Part shown: positions 55,527 through 63,580 of the stretch, piece by piece
How positions within the stretch are numbered: position 1 is the stretch's first letter
Layout: each line of letters starts with the position of its first letter
NCBI GenBank assembly: GCA_031289315.1
Contig: JAITPR010000012.1
Location: 1 to 64,000, forward strand
Length of the DNA: 64,000 nt
Direction of reading: 5' to 3'
Source: Clostridiaceae bacterium
GTDB lineage: Bacteria > Bacillota > Clostridia > Christensenellales > CAG-917
Notes under the pieces: model-generated
Databases searched by the model: none
Seen by the model: only the letters and a program-made list of their open reading frames with translations
What the model was told of the DNA's origin: nothing
Position numbers and translations under genes: made by a program

Positions 55527-55956
55527 AAAATCACCTCCGAATGCCGTATGTCATTTTATATCGCGCAAAATAACAAAAAACGATTTGCTACAACAGGACT
55601 TATGTTCCGCCAAGCAAACCGCACGTTGTTTTATTATTTATTTGGGCGTGGACAATCCCGCGACGACTTGCTAGACAAGAAAATCTTTTGGCTCTTTTTG
55701 GTCTAAAACCGTCTGAAATGCTCGTCCATAGCGGTGCTACGCGCTGCACTTTCAAACAATTTTATCCTTAAAAATAGCCTGAAAATATTTTATCACCGCA
55801 AATTGTCCGCGCCCAGTTTACTTATATGAATTATATCAAATTTTTCAAGAAAAAGCAAGTTATTAGAGGTGACTATACATATTTTATAATTCAAGTCTAA
55901 AATAAGTCTAAAAAAACCGTAAAGTCCACATGTGCAAAAAGTGTGGCAATTCGGTA
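55527..55956. other. Intergenic region with enlarged MITE-like element
   Basis: 55527-55643 and 55815-55956 contain no gene; the latter is AT-rich with TAAGTCTAAAA repeats near 55895-55912. The centre holds copy J. Confidence 0.55.
55644..55814. repeat. MITE-like element, copy J, with 100-bp insert
   Basis: GGGCGTGGACAATCCCGCG at one end and CACCGCAAATTGTCCGCGCCC at the other; GACTTGCTAGACAAG and AAAATCTTTTG follow the left end as in the reverse-oriented copies A and F. About 100 bp of unrelated sequence separates the two parts. Confidence 0.8.
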
Positions 55957-55985
55957 TTGACATTGCGCGCGTAAGAGTTTATAAT
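55957..55985 (+). promoter_or_regulatory. Consensus promoter of BspA-like lipoprotein
   Basis: TTGACA at 55957-55962, 17-base spacer, TATAAT at 55980-55985. Confidence 0.75.
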
Positions 55986-55991
55986 AGTAGC

Positions 55992-56188
55992 GTATAATTG
56001 ATATAGGTGTATATGCGCATATACGCGCGTACGCCGTACTTAATTATTATGACCGCGGGGAGGCTCTCAACAAGTCAAGCGGTTCGCAGACTGTTCACCC
56101 CCGCAAACTGAATTAAGATAAAACCGCTAACTCCGGGGCGTTTACTTATTAAACGTCGGGGGAGTCGGTTGCCCGCTTTGAGGTCGGT
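55992..56188 (+). promoter_or_regulatory. Long structured 5' leader
   Basis: Predicted RNA from about 55992 to 56188. It begins with the perfect palindrome GTATATGCGCATATAC (56009-56024). CTTAATT (about 56038) can pair with AATTAAG (about 56113), and inside that CGCGGGG with CCCCCGC, with an AGTC/GACT inner stem. A second hairpin, ACTCC...CGTTTA/TAAACG...GGAGT, lies at about 56130-56165, close to the start codon. No known riboswitch class was recognised. Confidence 0.5.
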
Positions 56189-58381
56189 ATGAAAAAAATC
56201 AGTAAAATTTTAATGTTTATAGTGGTGCTTGCCGCCGCGCTGTTGATATTCGCCGCGTGTACTCCGCAAGTGACGGACGGCGCGCCGATTATCCTGCCGG
56301 AGTCAATAAACGATTTGTTCGACGAATCGCGCGAAAACAACACGCTCGTTAAGTACGTGGATACCTTCACGTCTTCGCCTAAGCAAAGGTTTTCGTATAC
56401 ACGCTTGGCGTTTGATGCCGAAGACGCAGTTTTCATGGGATATAAGGATGCCGAATGCACGCAAGAAATTGCTTCGCTCAACGGAACCTCTCCGTATTTC
56501 GCTATAGACGTAGAGAATTACGAATTCTACGTCAAGGTGTTTCTCAAGGACGAACCGACCGTAAGACGCGTATACCACGTCGTGTTTGAGTTAAAGGATT
56601 ACCGCGTCGCTTTCGCGTCTGGCAACGGCGAAACGATTAACACCATGGTTTTGCATTTCAACGATGCGCTCAATCTGCCTATTTTGACCCGTTACGGATT
56701 TGCGTTCGGCGGGTGGTACGACGATGCCGCCGGCTTAAACGCCGCTTTCAACGAGGTTAAAATGCCCAACAGAAACCTCAGTCTTACCGCACTGTGGATT
56801 TCGCAAGTCGACGCAAAGGACGTGAGCGGTACTCTTGACTACTCATGGGAGCCTACCTCCGTAGCCGTTGATTTCGGCATCTCTGCGGCGCTTCAAAAGG
56901 GCGTGTACCGCGACGCGAAGGGCAACGCAAATGAAGGCTTGTTTATCACGGCTTACTACGGCGGGAATACGTTTACCTTAAACACGGCTTCCGCCGAATT
57001 CAAAGCATTCCTTGACGACAACGGCTTTACCGGTTTATCTGTTATCGGCATTGCCGACGGGGTTTTCGCCGGAAAGGGGATTACCTCCGTCACGGTGCCC
57101 GATACGATATTATACGTCGGCGCAAACGCGTTTGACGGCGCGTCCGCGTTGACCTATATAAGCGGTATTTCTAAGGTAGAATATATCGGCGCGTCGGCAT
57201 TTGAGGATACAAAGCTAGAATCCGCAAGCATCTCCACGGCGCTGTACATCGGCGATAACGCGTTTAATAGGGTGCCGCTTAAGTCGGCAACGCCCTCCAA
57301 AGCGGTTTATATCGGCGTTTCCGCATTCGAAGGGGCGTCGTTTGAAACGGTTAATATCTCCGCCGCGGTGGAAATCGGCGCGTCGGCATTTAAAGGCAAC
57401 ACCAATCTGAAAGAGGTTATTTTGCCGGTGGACAGCCAGTTGCGTACAATCGGTGCGTTAGCGTTCTTTGGCACCGTAAACCTTGATCCTGCGTATATTT
57501 TCAACAATGCCACGGTGCTTGAGTACATCGGCGACGGTGCGTTCTATAAGGTGGGTTCCGGTCTAACCCTCCAACGCCAAGCATTGAATTTGCCAAATAC
57601 GGTTAAATATGTCGGCGACGAGGCGTTTAGAAACGCGCAGTACTTCGGCTCCATAAACCTATACGGCAGAGGAACAAGCGTCCTTGAAACAATAGGCGAA
57701 AACGCCTTCCGTGGTACCAATATCTCCGGGCGTATCGAAATTCCCGAAACCGTGACTAAGATCGGCTCCTATGCGTTTGCCGAGCTTAAAGGGCTTACGG
57801 AGTTGTATTTTTCCGGCAACAGCAAGCTTGCAATGATAAGCGACGGCACATTCTATTCCTCCGGTATCTCCGGCGAACTGGTTATTCCCGACTCCGTAAC
57901 CTATATCGGTAATATGGCTTTCGCAAGCTGTATACAACTCAAAAGCGTTTATATCGGCTCCGGCGTGACCGAGTTTGGCAGCAAGTCGTTCAGCATGGCG
58001 GGCATTCAAGAGGTGCGCTTTGCGTCTAACGGAGTGCTTGAGGTGATCGGCTCCGAATCCTTTAAGCTCTGTAATTATCTCCTAAAAGTCGAAATTCCCG
58101 CTACCGTTAAGAAAATCGACCGACAAGCCTTCAGCTACGCGCGCGCACTCTCCGAAATAACTATGCTCGGCGGCGTGCCGCCCGCACTCGGCGTTAACGT
58201 CTTCTTAGGCGCCAAAGCCTTGACCGTTATCTATGTCCCCGCCGGTAAAAATGAGAAAAATTATCCTTATATAAATGTCTATTCCATGCCCTCCGTGGGA
58301 AATGTACCCAACGGTCTTTACGTTAGCGGCATGAGCGGATGGTCCGATTATAACACCCTTCTTAAAGTGAGGGAGGATTAA
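56189..58381 (+). CDS. BspA-like leucine-rich repeat lipoprotein
   Basis: A 730-residue surface protein. Residues 1-24 are a lipoprotein signal ending in IFAAC. An InlB/Flg_new type repeat follows (about 145-205: GFAFGGWYDDAAGLN). From about 255 there are roughly fifteen LRR_5 (Treponema/BspA-type) units such as YIGASAFEDTKLESASI, with the SVTIPDSVTYIGNMAFASC pattern. BspA-type proteins act in adhesion and binding of host or microbial ligands. Long promoter leader upstream; shared two-hairpin terminator downstream. No C-terminal sortase or membrane motif. Confidence 0.9.
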   Translation: MKKISKILMFIVVLAAALLIFAACTPQVTDGAPIILPESINDLFDESRENNTLVKYVDTFTSSPKQRFSYTRLAFDAEDAVFMGYKDAECTQEIASLNGTSPYFAIDVENYEFYVKVFLKDEPTVRRVYHVVFELKDYRVAFASGNGETINTMVLHFNDALNLPILTRYGFAFGGWYDDAAGLNAAFNEVKMPNRNLSLTALWISQVDAKDVSGTLDYSWEPTSVAVDFGISAALQKGVYRDAKGNANEGLFITAYYGGNTFTLNTASAEFKAFLDDNGFTGLSVIGIADGVFAGKGITSVTVPDTILYVGANAFDGASALTYISGISKVEYIGASAFEDTKLESASISTALYIGDNAFNRVPLKSATPSKAVYIGVSAFEGASFETVNISAAVEIGASAFKGNTNLKEVILPVDSQLRTIGALAFFGTVNLDPAYIFNNATVLEYIGDGAFYKVGSGLTLQRQALNLPNTVKYVGDEAFRNAQYFGSINLYGRGTSVLETIGENAFRGTNISGRIEIPETVTKIGSYAFAELKGLTELYFSGNSKLAMISDGTFYSSGISGELVIPDSVTYIGNMAFASCIQLKSVYIGSGVTEFGSKSFSMAGIQEVRFASNGVLEVIGSESFKLCNYLLKVEIPATVKKIDRQAFSYARALSEITMLGGVPPALGVNVFLGAKALTVIYVPAGKNEKNYPYINVYSMPSVGNVPNGLYVSGMSGWSDYNTLLKVRED

Positions 58382-58386
58382 TTATA

Positions 58387-58481
58387 GTTCCTTTTGGATA
58401 CCCAAAAGGAACCTAAAAACGCGCAGGTCGTTGAAAAACGCGATTGACACAGGATAAATCCTTATTGTCAACCGCGTTTTT
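58387..58481 (+). terminator. Double hairpin terminator after the BspA-like gene
   Basis: GTTCCTTTTGG/CCAAAAGGAAC (58387-58412), then AAAACGCGATTGAC (from 58435) pairing with GTCAACCGCGTTTTT (58467-58481). The second arm and the GGATAAATCCTTA loop match the engB copy. Confidence 0.85.
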
Positions 58482-58554
58482 AAACTTATTAGTGTTAATA
58501 CCCATGCCCCCATTGTTACTTTAAGCAGTTATATTTTGCCTAGGTCACCCTATG

Positions 58555-58650
58555 GGAACGGATTTTTCAGATTGTCACCTTGAGTAGAGGGAACATATTC
58601 CGCGCAGATGTCACATTGAGCAGACCGCAAAGCGGTCGTCGTCGAAAGGT
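58555..58650. repeat. Diverged palindromic dispersed repeat
   Basis: GTCACCTTGAGTAGAGGGAA, CAGATGTCACATTGAGCAGA and GTCGTCGAAAGGTTCC reproduce the two arms of the palindromic repeat seen at 24-64 and 1984-2028, with extra sequence in the middle. Confidence 0.65.
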
Positions 58651-58719
58651 TCCATATATCAAAGTCGCATACTACGCCGTCATTTGCCAAAGGCAACCGC
58701 ATTAGAGCGGCGTAGTACC

Positions 58720-60150
58720 CTAAATTCTTTCGTATCGTATCTTATGTTCGCGGGCGTAGGTTTCGGCGTATGAGTTTGGGTTGCAACGGATAGTGAAGCG
58801 GCGTACACCGTCAAAGGCGTAATCGCCTATCTCCGTTACGCTGTCGGGAATTGCCACCGAACGCAACGGACGGCAACCCCAAAATGCCTCCGCACCGATT
58901 GCCGATACGCTGTCCGGGATTACCACCGTTACCAATGATTTACAGTGCGAAAATGCAAAACTGCCGACATGAATTACGCTCTGCGGAATGTTGATTGCTC
59001 GCAACGTCCAACAATGTGAGAATGCAAAATCTCCTATCCTCTCCATGCTCTCCGGTAAAACAACGGCGACAAGATTGCTACACCCCCAAAAGGTTTCGGC
59101 TTTAATTTCCTTGATACCGGACGGTATAACTACACTGTTTAGTACTTGACAGCCGGAAAATGCGCGTTTACCTATCATTTTTATGCTGTCCTCCATATTT
59201 ACGGCTTCAAGCGCGGCGCACCCGTAAAAGGCGTAATCGCTTATTTCGGTTACACTTGCGGGAAGCGTTATTTCGGCTATTGAGCGGCAACCGGAAAAAG
59301 CGCCGTTGCTCACCGCCGACAGCTTGTCAGGCAACACCGGCGCCAACAACGAAGAACATTCGGCAAAAACGCCTACACCTAATACCTCTAAATTCGAGGG
59401 CAGGCGGACACTTCTAAGATAGCGGCAACGAAGAAAAGCCCAATCGCCGATATAGGTAACTGCGTCTGGCAGGTCGATGCGGTTTAAAGAAAAGCACTGC
59501 GCGAATGCCTCCGCGCCGATATAACTCACGGAGTCGGGCAACAGTACTTCCTTAAGGGCAATGCAGCCTGCAAACGTGTGTACGCCAATGTCGGTTACGC
59601 CTTGCGGCACGGTTACGTATTCTATAAACGGGAGGTCTTGAAAGGTTTTTTTCAACCCGGTTACCGGCTTGCCGTCAACCGTCGCCGGTACGTCGACCAC
59701 GGAGCTTTCACCTAAATATGCCGTCAAGGTTATGCCGCCGCCCATGGAGCCTTTATATTCATAAAGCGGCTCGTCCGCATTGCGCCGACGCTTAGGCTCC
59801 GGCGAAAGCACCGGTTCAAGACCGCCTTCCTCCGCGACGGAAAGCGCTTTTTCCGGCTTTTTAACGGCTTTTAACGGTTTACGAGTGGAAGCTTTTGCCG
59901 TTGCGGGCGGTGCGTTTCCGTCTTTTTTTTTCGGTTTTTCTAAGCTTTTTTCGGACGGCTTACGTGTTTTTGCGCCGGCGGATTTTTCTGCGGTGCTTGC
60001 CGTTGCGGAAGATTTTTTTGCGGTGCCTGCCTGTTTTTTAGGCGCGGCTACGTCGGCGGATACGGTTTCGTCCACGCTTTGTGCGTCTACGGAAAGGGCA
60101 GGCATCTTTATTTCTTTGGTTTTTTTGTCGTCGCTTATAGGTTTTTCCAT
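58720..60150 (-). CDS. BspA-like LRR protein with Lys/Ala-rich N-terminal tail, no signal peptide
   Basis: A 476-residue protein. The first 105 residues are a Lys/Ala/Thr/Ser/Glu-rich low-complexity tail (AKKSSATASTAEKSAG, TRKPLKAVKKPEKA) that resembles histone H1-like tails. From about 140 there are about thirteen LRR_5 units (IGVHTFAGCIALKEVLLPDS, then similar). No secretion signal, lipobox or membrane segment is visible, so the protein seems to be cytosolic or exported by an unusual route. Start at ATG 60150 with GGGAGG upstream; the ATG at 60183 is less likely. Confidence 0.85.
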   Translation of the reverse strand: MEKPISDDKKTKEIKMPALSVDAQSVDETVSADVAAPKKQAGTAKKSSATASTAEKSAGAKTRKPSEKSLEKPKKKDGNAPPATAKASTRKPLKAVKKPEKALSVAEEGGLEPVLSPEPKRRRNADEPLYEYKGSMGGGITLTAYLGESSVVDVPATVDGKPVTGLKKTFQDLPFIEYVTVPQGVTDIGVHTFAGCIALKEVLLPDSVSYIGAEAFAQCFSLNRIDLPDAVTYIGDWAFLRCRYLRSVRLPSNLEVLGVGVFAECSSLLAPVLPDKLSAVSNGAFSGCRSIAEITLPASVTEISDYAFYGCAALEAVNMEDSIKMIGKRAFSGCQVLNSVVIPSGIKEIKAETFWGCSNLVAVVLPESMERIGDFAFSHCWTLRAINIPQSVIHVGSFAFSHCKSLVTVVIPDSVSAIGAEAFWGCRPLRSVAIPDSVTEIGDYAFDGVRRFTIRCNPNSYAETYAREHKIRYERI

Positions 60151-60183
60151 AACGCGTTCCCTCCCGTGTTTTAGTTTCAACAC

Positions 60184-60522
60184 GCCCTAGTGTGTGCTTT
60201 CCGCAATTGGAGCGGATTTTGGCGGTACCAAGCTAATTCATCAAGAAGCTTGATTTTGCCGTTTACATATTGTCCGGACGGTTTTTTATCCGTACTGCGG
60301 GGATATTTGCCGCTTGCGACCCATGCCGAACCTTATCTAGATATATGATAGCACATACGCGCACGTGTTTCAATACCTTTAAAACTATTTATATATATAA
60401 TTAATCCGCAAAGAATATGCGCGATAGTAGGCATAAAATGCATAAAAACTGTAAAAAGTTGATATTTATGCAGCATTATGCGAAAAAATTTAATTTAGTC
60501 GATTTTTTATACATCAAAATGC
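60184..60522. other. AT-rich intergenic region upstream of argG
   Basis: No gene. Several TGCATA/TATGCA-type near palindromes (GCATAAAATGCATAAAAAC near 60431, TTTATGCAGCATTATGCG near 60475) could be ArgR-type half sites. No T-box stem and UGGN sequence was recognised. Confidence 0.45.
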
Positions 60523-60551
60523 TTGACTTTTGAATATGCGTTGCATATAAT
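60523..60551 (+). promoter_or_regulatory. Promoter of argG, with possible ArgR operator
   Basis: TTGACT at 60523-60528, 17-base spacer, TATAAT at 60546-60551. The spacer contains TGAATATGCGTTGCATA, which resembles an ArgR/AhrC box (TGAATA half) overlapping the promoter. Confidence 0.65.
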
Positions 60552-60639
60552 TATGTCAAGCTGAAAAGCGGAGGACGCGCTTTATGCCGCGGTAAAATGC
60601 GGAAAATAAAGCGGTTACTAAAAATACGGGAGATACGGT

Positions 60640-61869
60640 ATGAAAGACGCATCGGTAAAAAAAATTGTACTTGCTTATTCGGGGGGGCTTGACACCTCCG
60701 TTATCATTCCTTGGCTCAAGGAAAACTACGAGGACCCCGAAATAATAGCGGTGTCCGGCGATGTGGGACAGAGCGACGAGTTGGAGGGTTTGGAGGAAAA
60801 AGCCCTTAAAACCGGCGCCTCTAAGCTTTTCATTGAGGACTTGAAATATGAGTTCGTAAAGGATTACATCTTCCCGACGCTTAAGGCCGGCGCGAAATAC
60901 GAAAACACTTATTTGTTGGGGACTTCGTTCGCGCGTCCCATAATCGCTAAGAGAATTGTTGAAATAGCCTTGAAAGAGGGCGCCGACGCAATTTGCCACG
61001 GTTGTACCGGCAAGGGCAACGACCAAGTTCGTTTCGAATTGACGATAAAGGCGTTCGCGCCGCACATGAAGGTGATAGCGCCGTGGAGAACATGGAAAAT
61101 CAAGTCGCGCGACGAGGAAATCGACTACGCCGAGGCGCACGGTATCCCGCTTAAATTCAACCGCGCCAACAGCTATTCAAAGGACAAAAATCTTTGGCAT
61201 TTATCGCACGAGGGGTTGGATTTGGAAAGCCCCGCGAACATGCCCAACTATAATAATAAAAACTTTTTAGAGATGTGCGTCACGCCGGAGCAGGCTCCCG
61301 ATAAGGCGGAATTCGTCAAAATTTCCTTTAAAAATGGCGAACCCGTGGCGGTTAACGGCAAAAAATTGGGACCGGTGGAGTTGGTGGCGGCACTCAACGA
61401 GATAGGCGGCAGAAACGGCATCGGCATTATCGACATAGTGGAAAACCGCCTTGTCGGCATGAAGTCGCGCGGCGTATACGAAACGCCCGGCGGTACAATT
61501 TTGTACCACGCGCACGACGTGTTGGAAACACTCACCCTAGACCGCGATACCTCTCATTACAAGCAGATTGTGGCGCAACAGTATGCAGAGCTTGTGTATT
61601 ACGGAAAGTGGTTTACACCCTTGCGTGAAGCCCTACAAGCGTTTGTGGATAAGACGCAAGAGACGGTGACCGGAGAGGTTAGGTTGAAGCTTTACAAGGG
61701 CAACATCATAAACGCCGGCGTCACCTCTCCGTATTCGTTGTACGACGAGGCAATCGCCACGTTTGCAAAGGACGAGGTTTATAACCAAAGCGACAGCGAA
61801 GGCTTTATAAATCTGTTCGGGCTACCCATGAAGGTGCGCGCCATGATGACGCAAAATAAAAAGAAATAA
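60640..61869 (+). CDS. argG: Argininosuccinate synthase
   Basis: A 409-residue enzyme joining citrulline and aspartate with ATP. Motifs: [16 protein letters not shown] (the ATP pyrophosphatase loop), [47 protein letters not shown] and [30 protein letters not shown] precedes the ATG. First gene of the arginine block, with an inverted repeat AAATGCCAACTAA/TTAGTTGGCATTT (61896-61949) downstream. Confidence 0.97.
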   Translation: MKDASVKKIVLAYSGGLDTSVIIPWLKENYEDPEIIAVSGDVGQSDELEGLEEKALKTGASKLFIEDLKYEFVKDYIFPTLKAGAKYENTYLLGTSFARPIIAKRIVEIALKEGADAICHGCTGKGNDQVRFELTIKAFAPHMKVIAPWRTWKIKSRDEEIDYAEAHGIPLKFNRANSYSKDKNLWHLSHEGLDLESPANMPNYNNKNFLEMCVTPEQAPDKAEFVKISFKNGEPVAVNGKKLGPVELVAALNEIGGRNGIGIIDIVENRLVGMKSRGVYETPGGTILYHAHDVLETLTLDRDTSHYKQIVAQQYAELVYYGKWFTPLREALQAFVDKTQETVTGEVRLKLYKGNIINAGVTSPYSLYDEAIATFAKDEVYNQSDSEGFINLFGLPMKVRAMMTQNKKK

Positions 61870-61895
61870 CCGGAGCGCCTTAAGCTTTGCCCGCT

Positions 61896-61949
61896 AAATG
61901 CCAACTAACTTCCGTGTCTAACCTACGTTGCGGAGCTTAGTTGGCATTT
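61896..61949 (+). terminator. Inverted repeat after argG
   Basis: AAATGCCAACTAA (61896-61908) and TTAGTTGGCATTT (61937-61949) form a 13-base stem with a 28-base loop and no T run. Likely RNA-stability or terminator element. Confidence 0.5.
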
Positions 61950-62009
61950 GACTGTAAGCGCCGCCTTAAATTTGCCATAAAATTATTCGCGCATACGGCG
62001 GTCTATCGC

Positions 62010-62039
62010 TTGCCAAACGGTACCCTTTTGAGGTATAAT
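62010..62039 (+). promoter_or_regulatory. Predicted promoter of argH
   Basis: TTGCCA at 62010-62015 and TATAAT at 62034-62039, 18-base spacer, 27 bases before the argH start. Confidence 0.6.
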
Positions 62040-62065
62040 AAGGCAGTTTGTAAGGCAACTTAAAA

Positions 62066-63454
62066 ATGGGAATAAATGACGCATCCGGAAGACTTGATAA
62101 AAAGCTAGAAAAGGCGGTGAACGACTTTAATTCGTCAATCCGTTTTGACGGTAAGCTTTATCGGGAGGATATAGAGGGCAGCATAGCGCACGCTAAGATG
62201 CTTTCCAAATGCGGTATTCTCGAAAAAAGTGAGGCGGATAAAATAGTTCGCGGCTTGAAGTCCGTTTTGGCGGATATAGCGTCCGGCAAAACCGCGCTTC
62301 CTAAGGATGCCGAAGACATACATATGTTCGTGGAGGAGGAGCTTGTGCGCCGTATAGGCGATTCCGGCAAGAACCTCCACGTTGCAAGAAGCAGAAACGA
62401 CCAAGTGGCGCTTGATACGCGCTTGTACTTGCGCGGTAAGACCGATGAAATCGTAGGCGCGGTGAAAAACCTTTTAAGGGAAATAGCCGCCGTAGCCGCG
62501 GATAATACCGATACCCTAATGCCGGCGTACACACACCTGCAAAAGGCGCAGCCGGTTACCTTTGCTCACCATTTGATGGCGTATGCCGCCATGCTTATGC
62601 GTGACATATCGCGTATTAAGGACTGCAAAAAACGCATGAATATCTCTCCCTTAGGCAGCGGCGCGGTTGCGGCGACTACCTTTGAGACGGATAGGGATGA
62701 GGTGGCGCGGTTGCTTAAATTCGACGGCGTGACAAATAACAGCATTGACGGTGTTTCCGACCGCGACTTTTGCATAGAGCTTGCCTCCGTTATCGCCATC
62801 CTGATGATGCATCTTTCCCGTTTTTCGGAGGAGATAATTCTTTGGTGCTCGTCGGAGTTTAAGTACATAGAGTTAGACGACGGTTACGCGACCAGCTCAA
62901 GCATGATGCCGCAGAAAAAAAATCCGGACATTGCGGAGCTTGTGCGCGGCAAGACCGGGCGCACGTACGGCAATTTGGTTGCCCTGCTCACGGTTATGAA
63001 GGGGCTTCCCCTTGCGTACAACAAGGACATGCAAGAGGACAAGGAAGCCGTATTCGACAGTGTGGAAACGGTTTTACAGTGCCTTAACATCTTCGCGCCC
63101 ATGCTTAAAACCGCCACGGTAAACAAGGAAAAAATGCGCGCGGCGACGCTTTCCGGCGGCTATATGAACGCCACCGATTGCGCCGATTACCTGACAAAAA
63201 AGGGAATGCCGTTCCGTGATGCCTATACGCTTACGGGTGCGGTTGTTAAATATTGCGTTAAAGCGCAGATAAAGGATATAGCGGACTTGAGCCTTTCCGA
63301 ATTAAAGGTTTTTTCGCCGCTGTTTGAAAACGACGTATACGATGCGCTTGACGCGGCGATAAGCGTCGCGTTAAGAAAATGCGCGGGAGGTCCTTCTCCC
63401 GAAAGCGTGGAAAAGGAAATCGCGACTCTTAAAGCTTTTATCGGTAAGAGTTGA
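62066..63454 (+). CDS. argH: Argininosuccinate lyase
   Basis: A 462-residue lyase that releases arginine and fumarate. Motifs: EDIHMFVEEEL, HVARSRNDQVALDTRL, THLQKAQPVTFAHHL, SPLGSGAVAATTF and the signature loop SSSMMPQKKNPDIAEL with the catalytic Ser. The start has only a weak binding site, but ATG 62066 fits the family length. Has its own promoter, so argG and argH may be transcribed separately. Confidence 0.97.
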   Translation: MGINDASGRLDKKLEKAVNDFNSSIRFDGKLYREDIEGSIAHAKMLSKCGILEKSEADKIVRGLKSVLADIASGKTALPKDAEDIHMFVEEELVRRIGDSGKNLHVARSRNDQVALDTRLYLRGKTDEIVGAVKNLLREIAAVAADNTDTLMPAYTHLQKAQPVTFAHHLMAYAAMLMRDISRIKDCKKRMNISPLGSGAVAATTFETDRDEVARLLKFDGVTNNSIDGVSDRDFCIELASVIAILMMHLSRFSEEIILWCSSEFKYIELDDGYATSSSMMPQKKNPDIAELVRGKTGRTYGNLVALLTVMKGLPLAYNKDMQEDKEAVFDSVETVLQCLNIFAPMLKTATVNKEKMRAATLSGGYMNATDCADYLTKKGMPFRDAYTLTGAVVKYCVKAQIKDIADLSLSELKVFSPLFENDVYDALDAAISVALRKCAGGPSPESVEKEIATLKAFIGKS

Positions 63455-63466
63455 GTTATTGTTTTT

Positions 63467-63500
63467 AAAACGGCGGTATTATTTATAACCGCCGTTTTTT
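63467..63500 (+). terminator. Intrinsic terminator after argH
   Basis: AAAACGGCGGT (63467-63477), loop ATTATTTATA, ACCGCCGTTTT (63488-63498) and further T residues. Confidence 0.9.
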
Positions 63501-63580
63501 TAAAGAGCGGCGTTTAATATGCGGGTGTGGACACCCTAAGATGCCGCCGATAGGACAAATACGGTGAAAGGAGATTTGTC

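Noticed and set aside
55992-56170. 6S RNA
   Set aside because: Length and a promoter fit, but the large central bubble and closing stem could not be recognised; kept only as an unclassified leader.
60184-60639. T-box leader before argG
   Set aside because: No T-box consensus sequence and no specifier-loop arrangement were seen.
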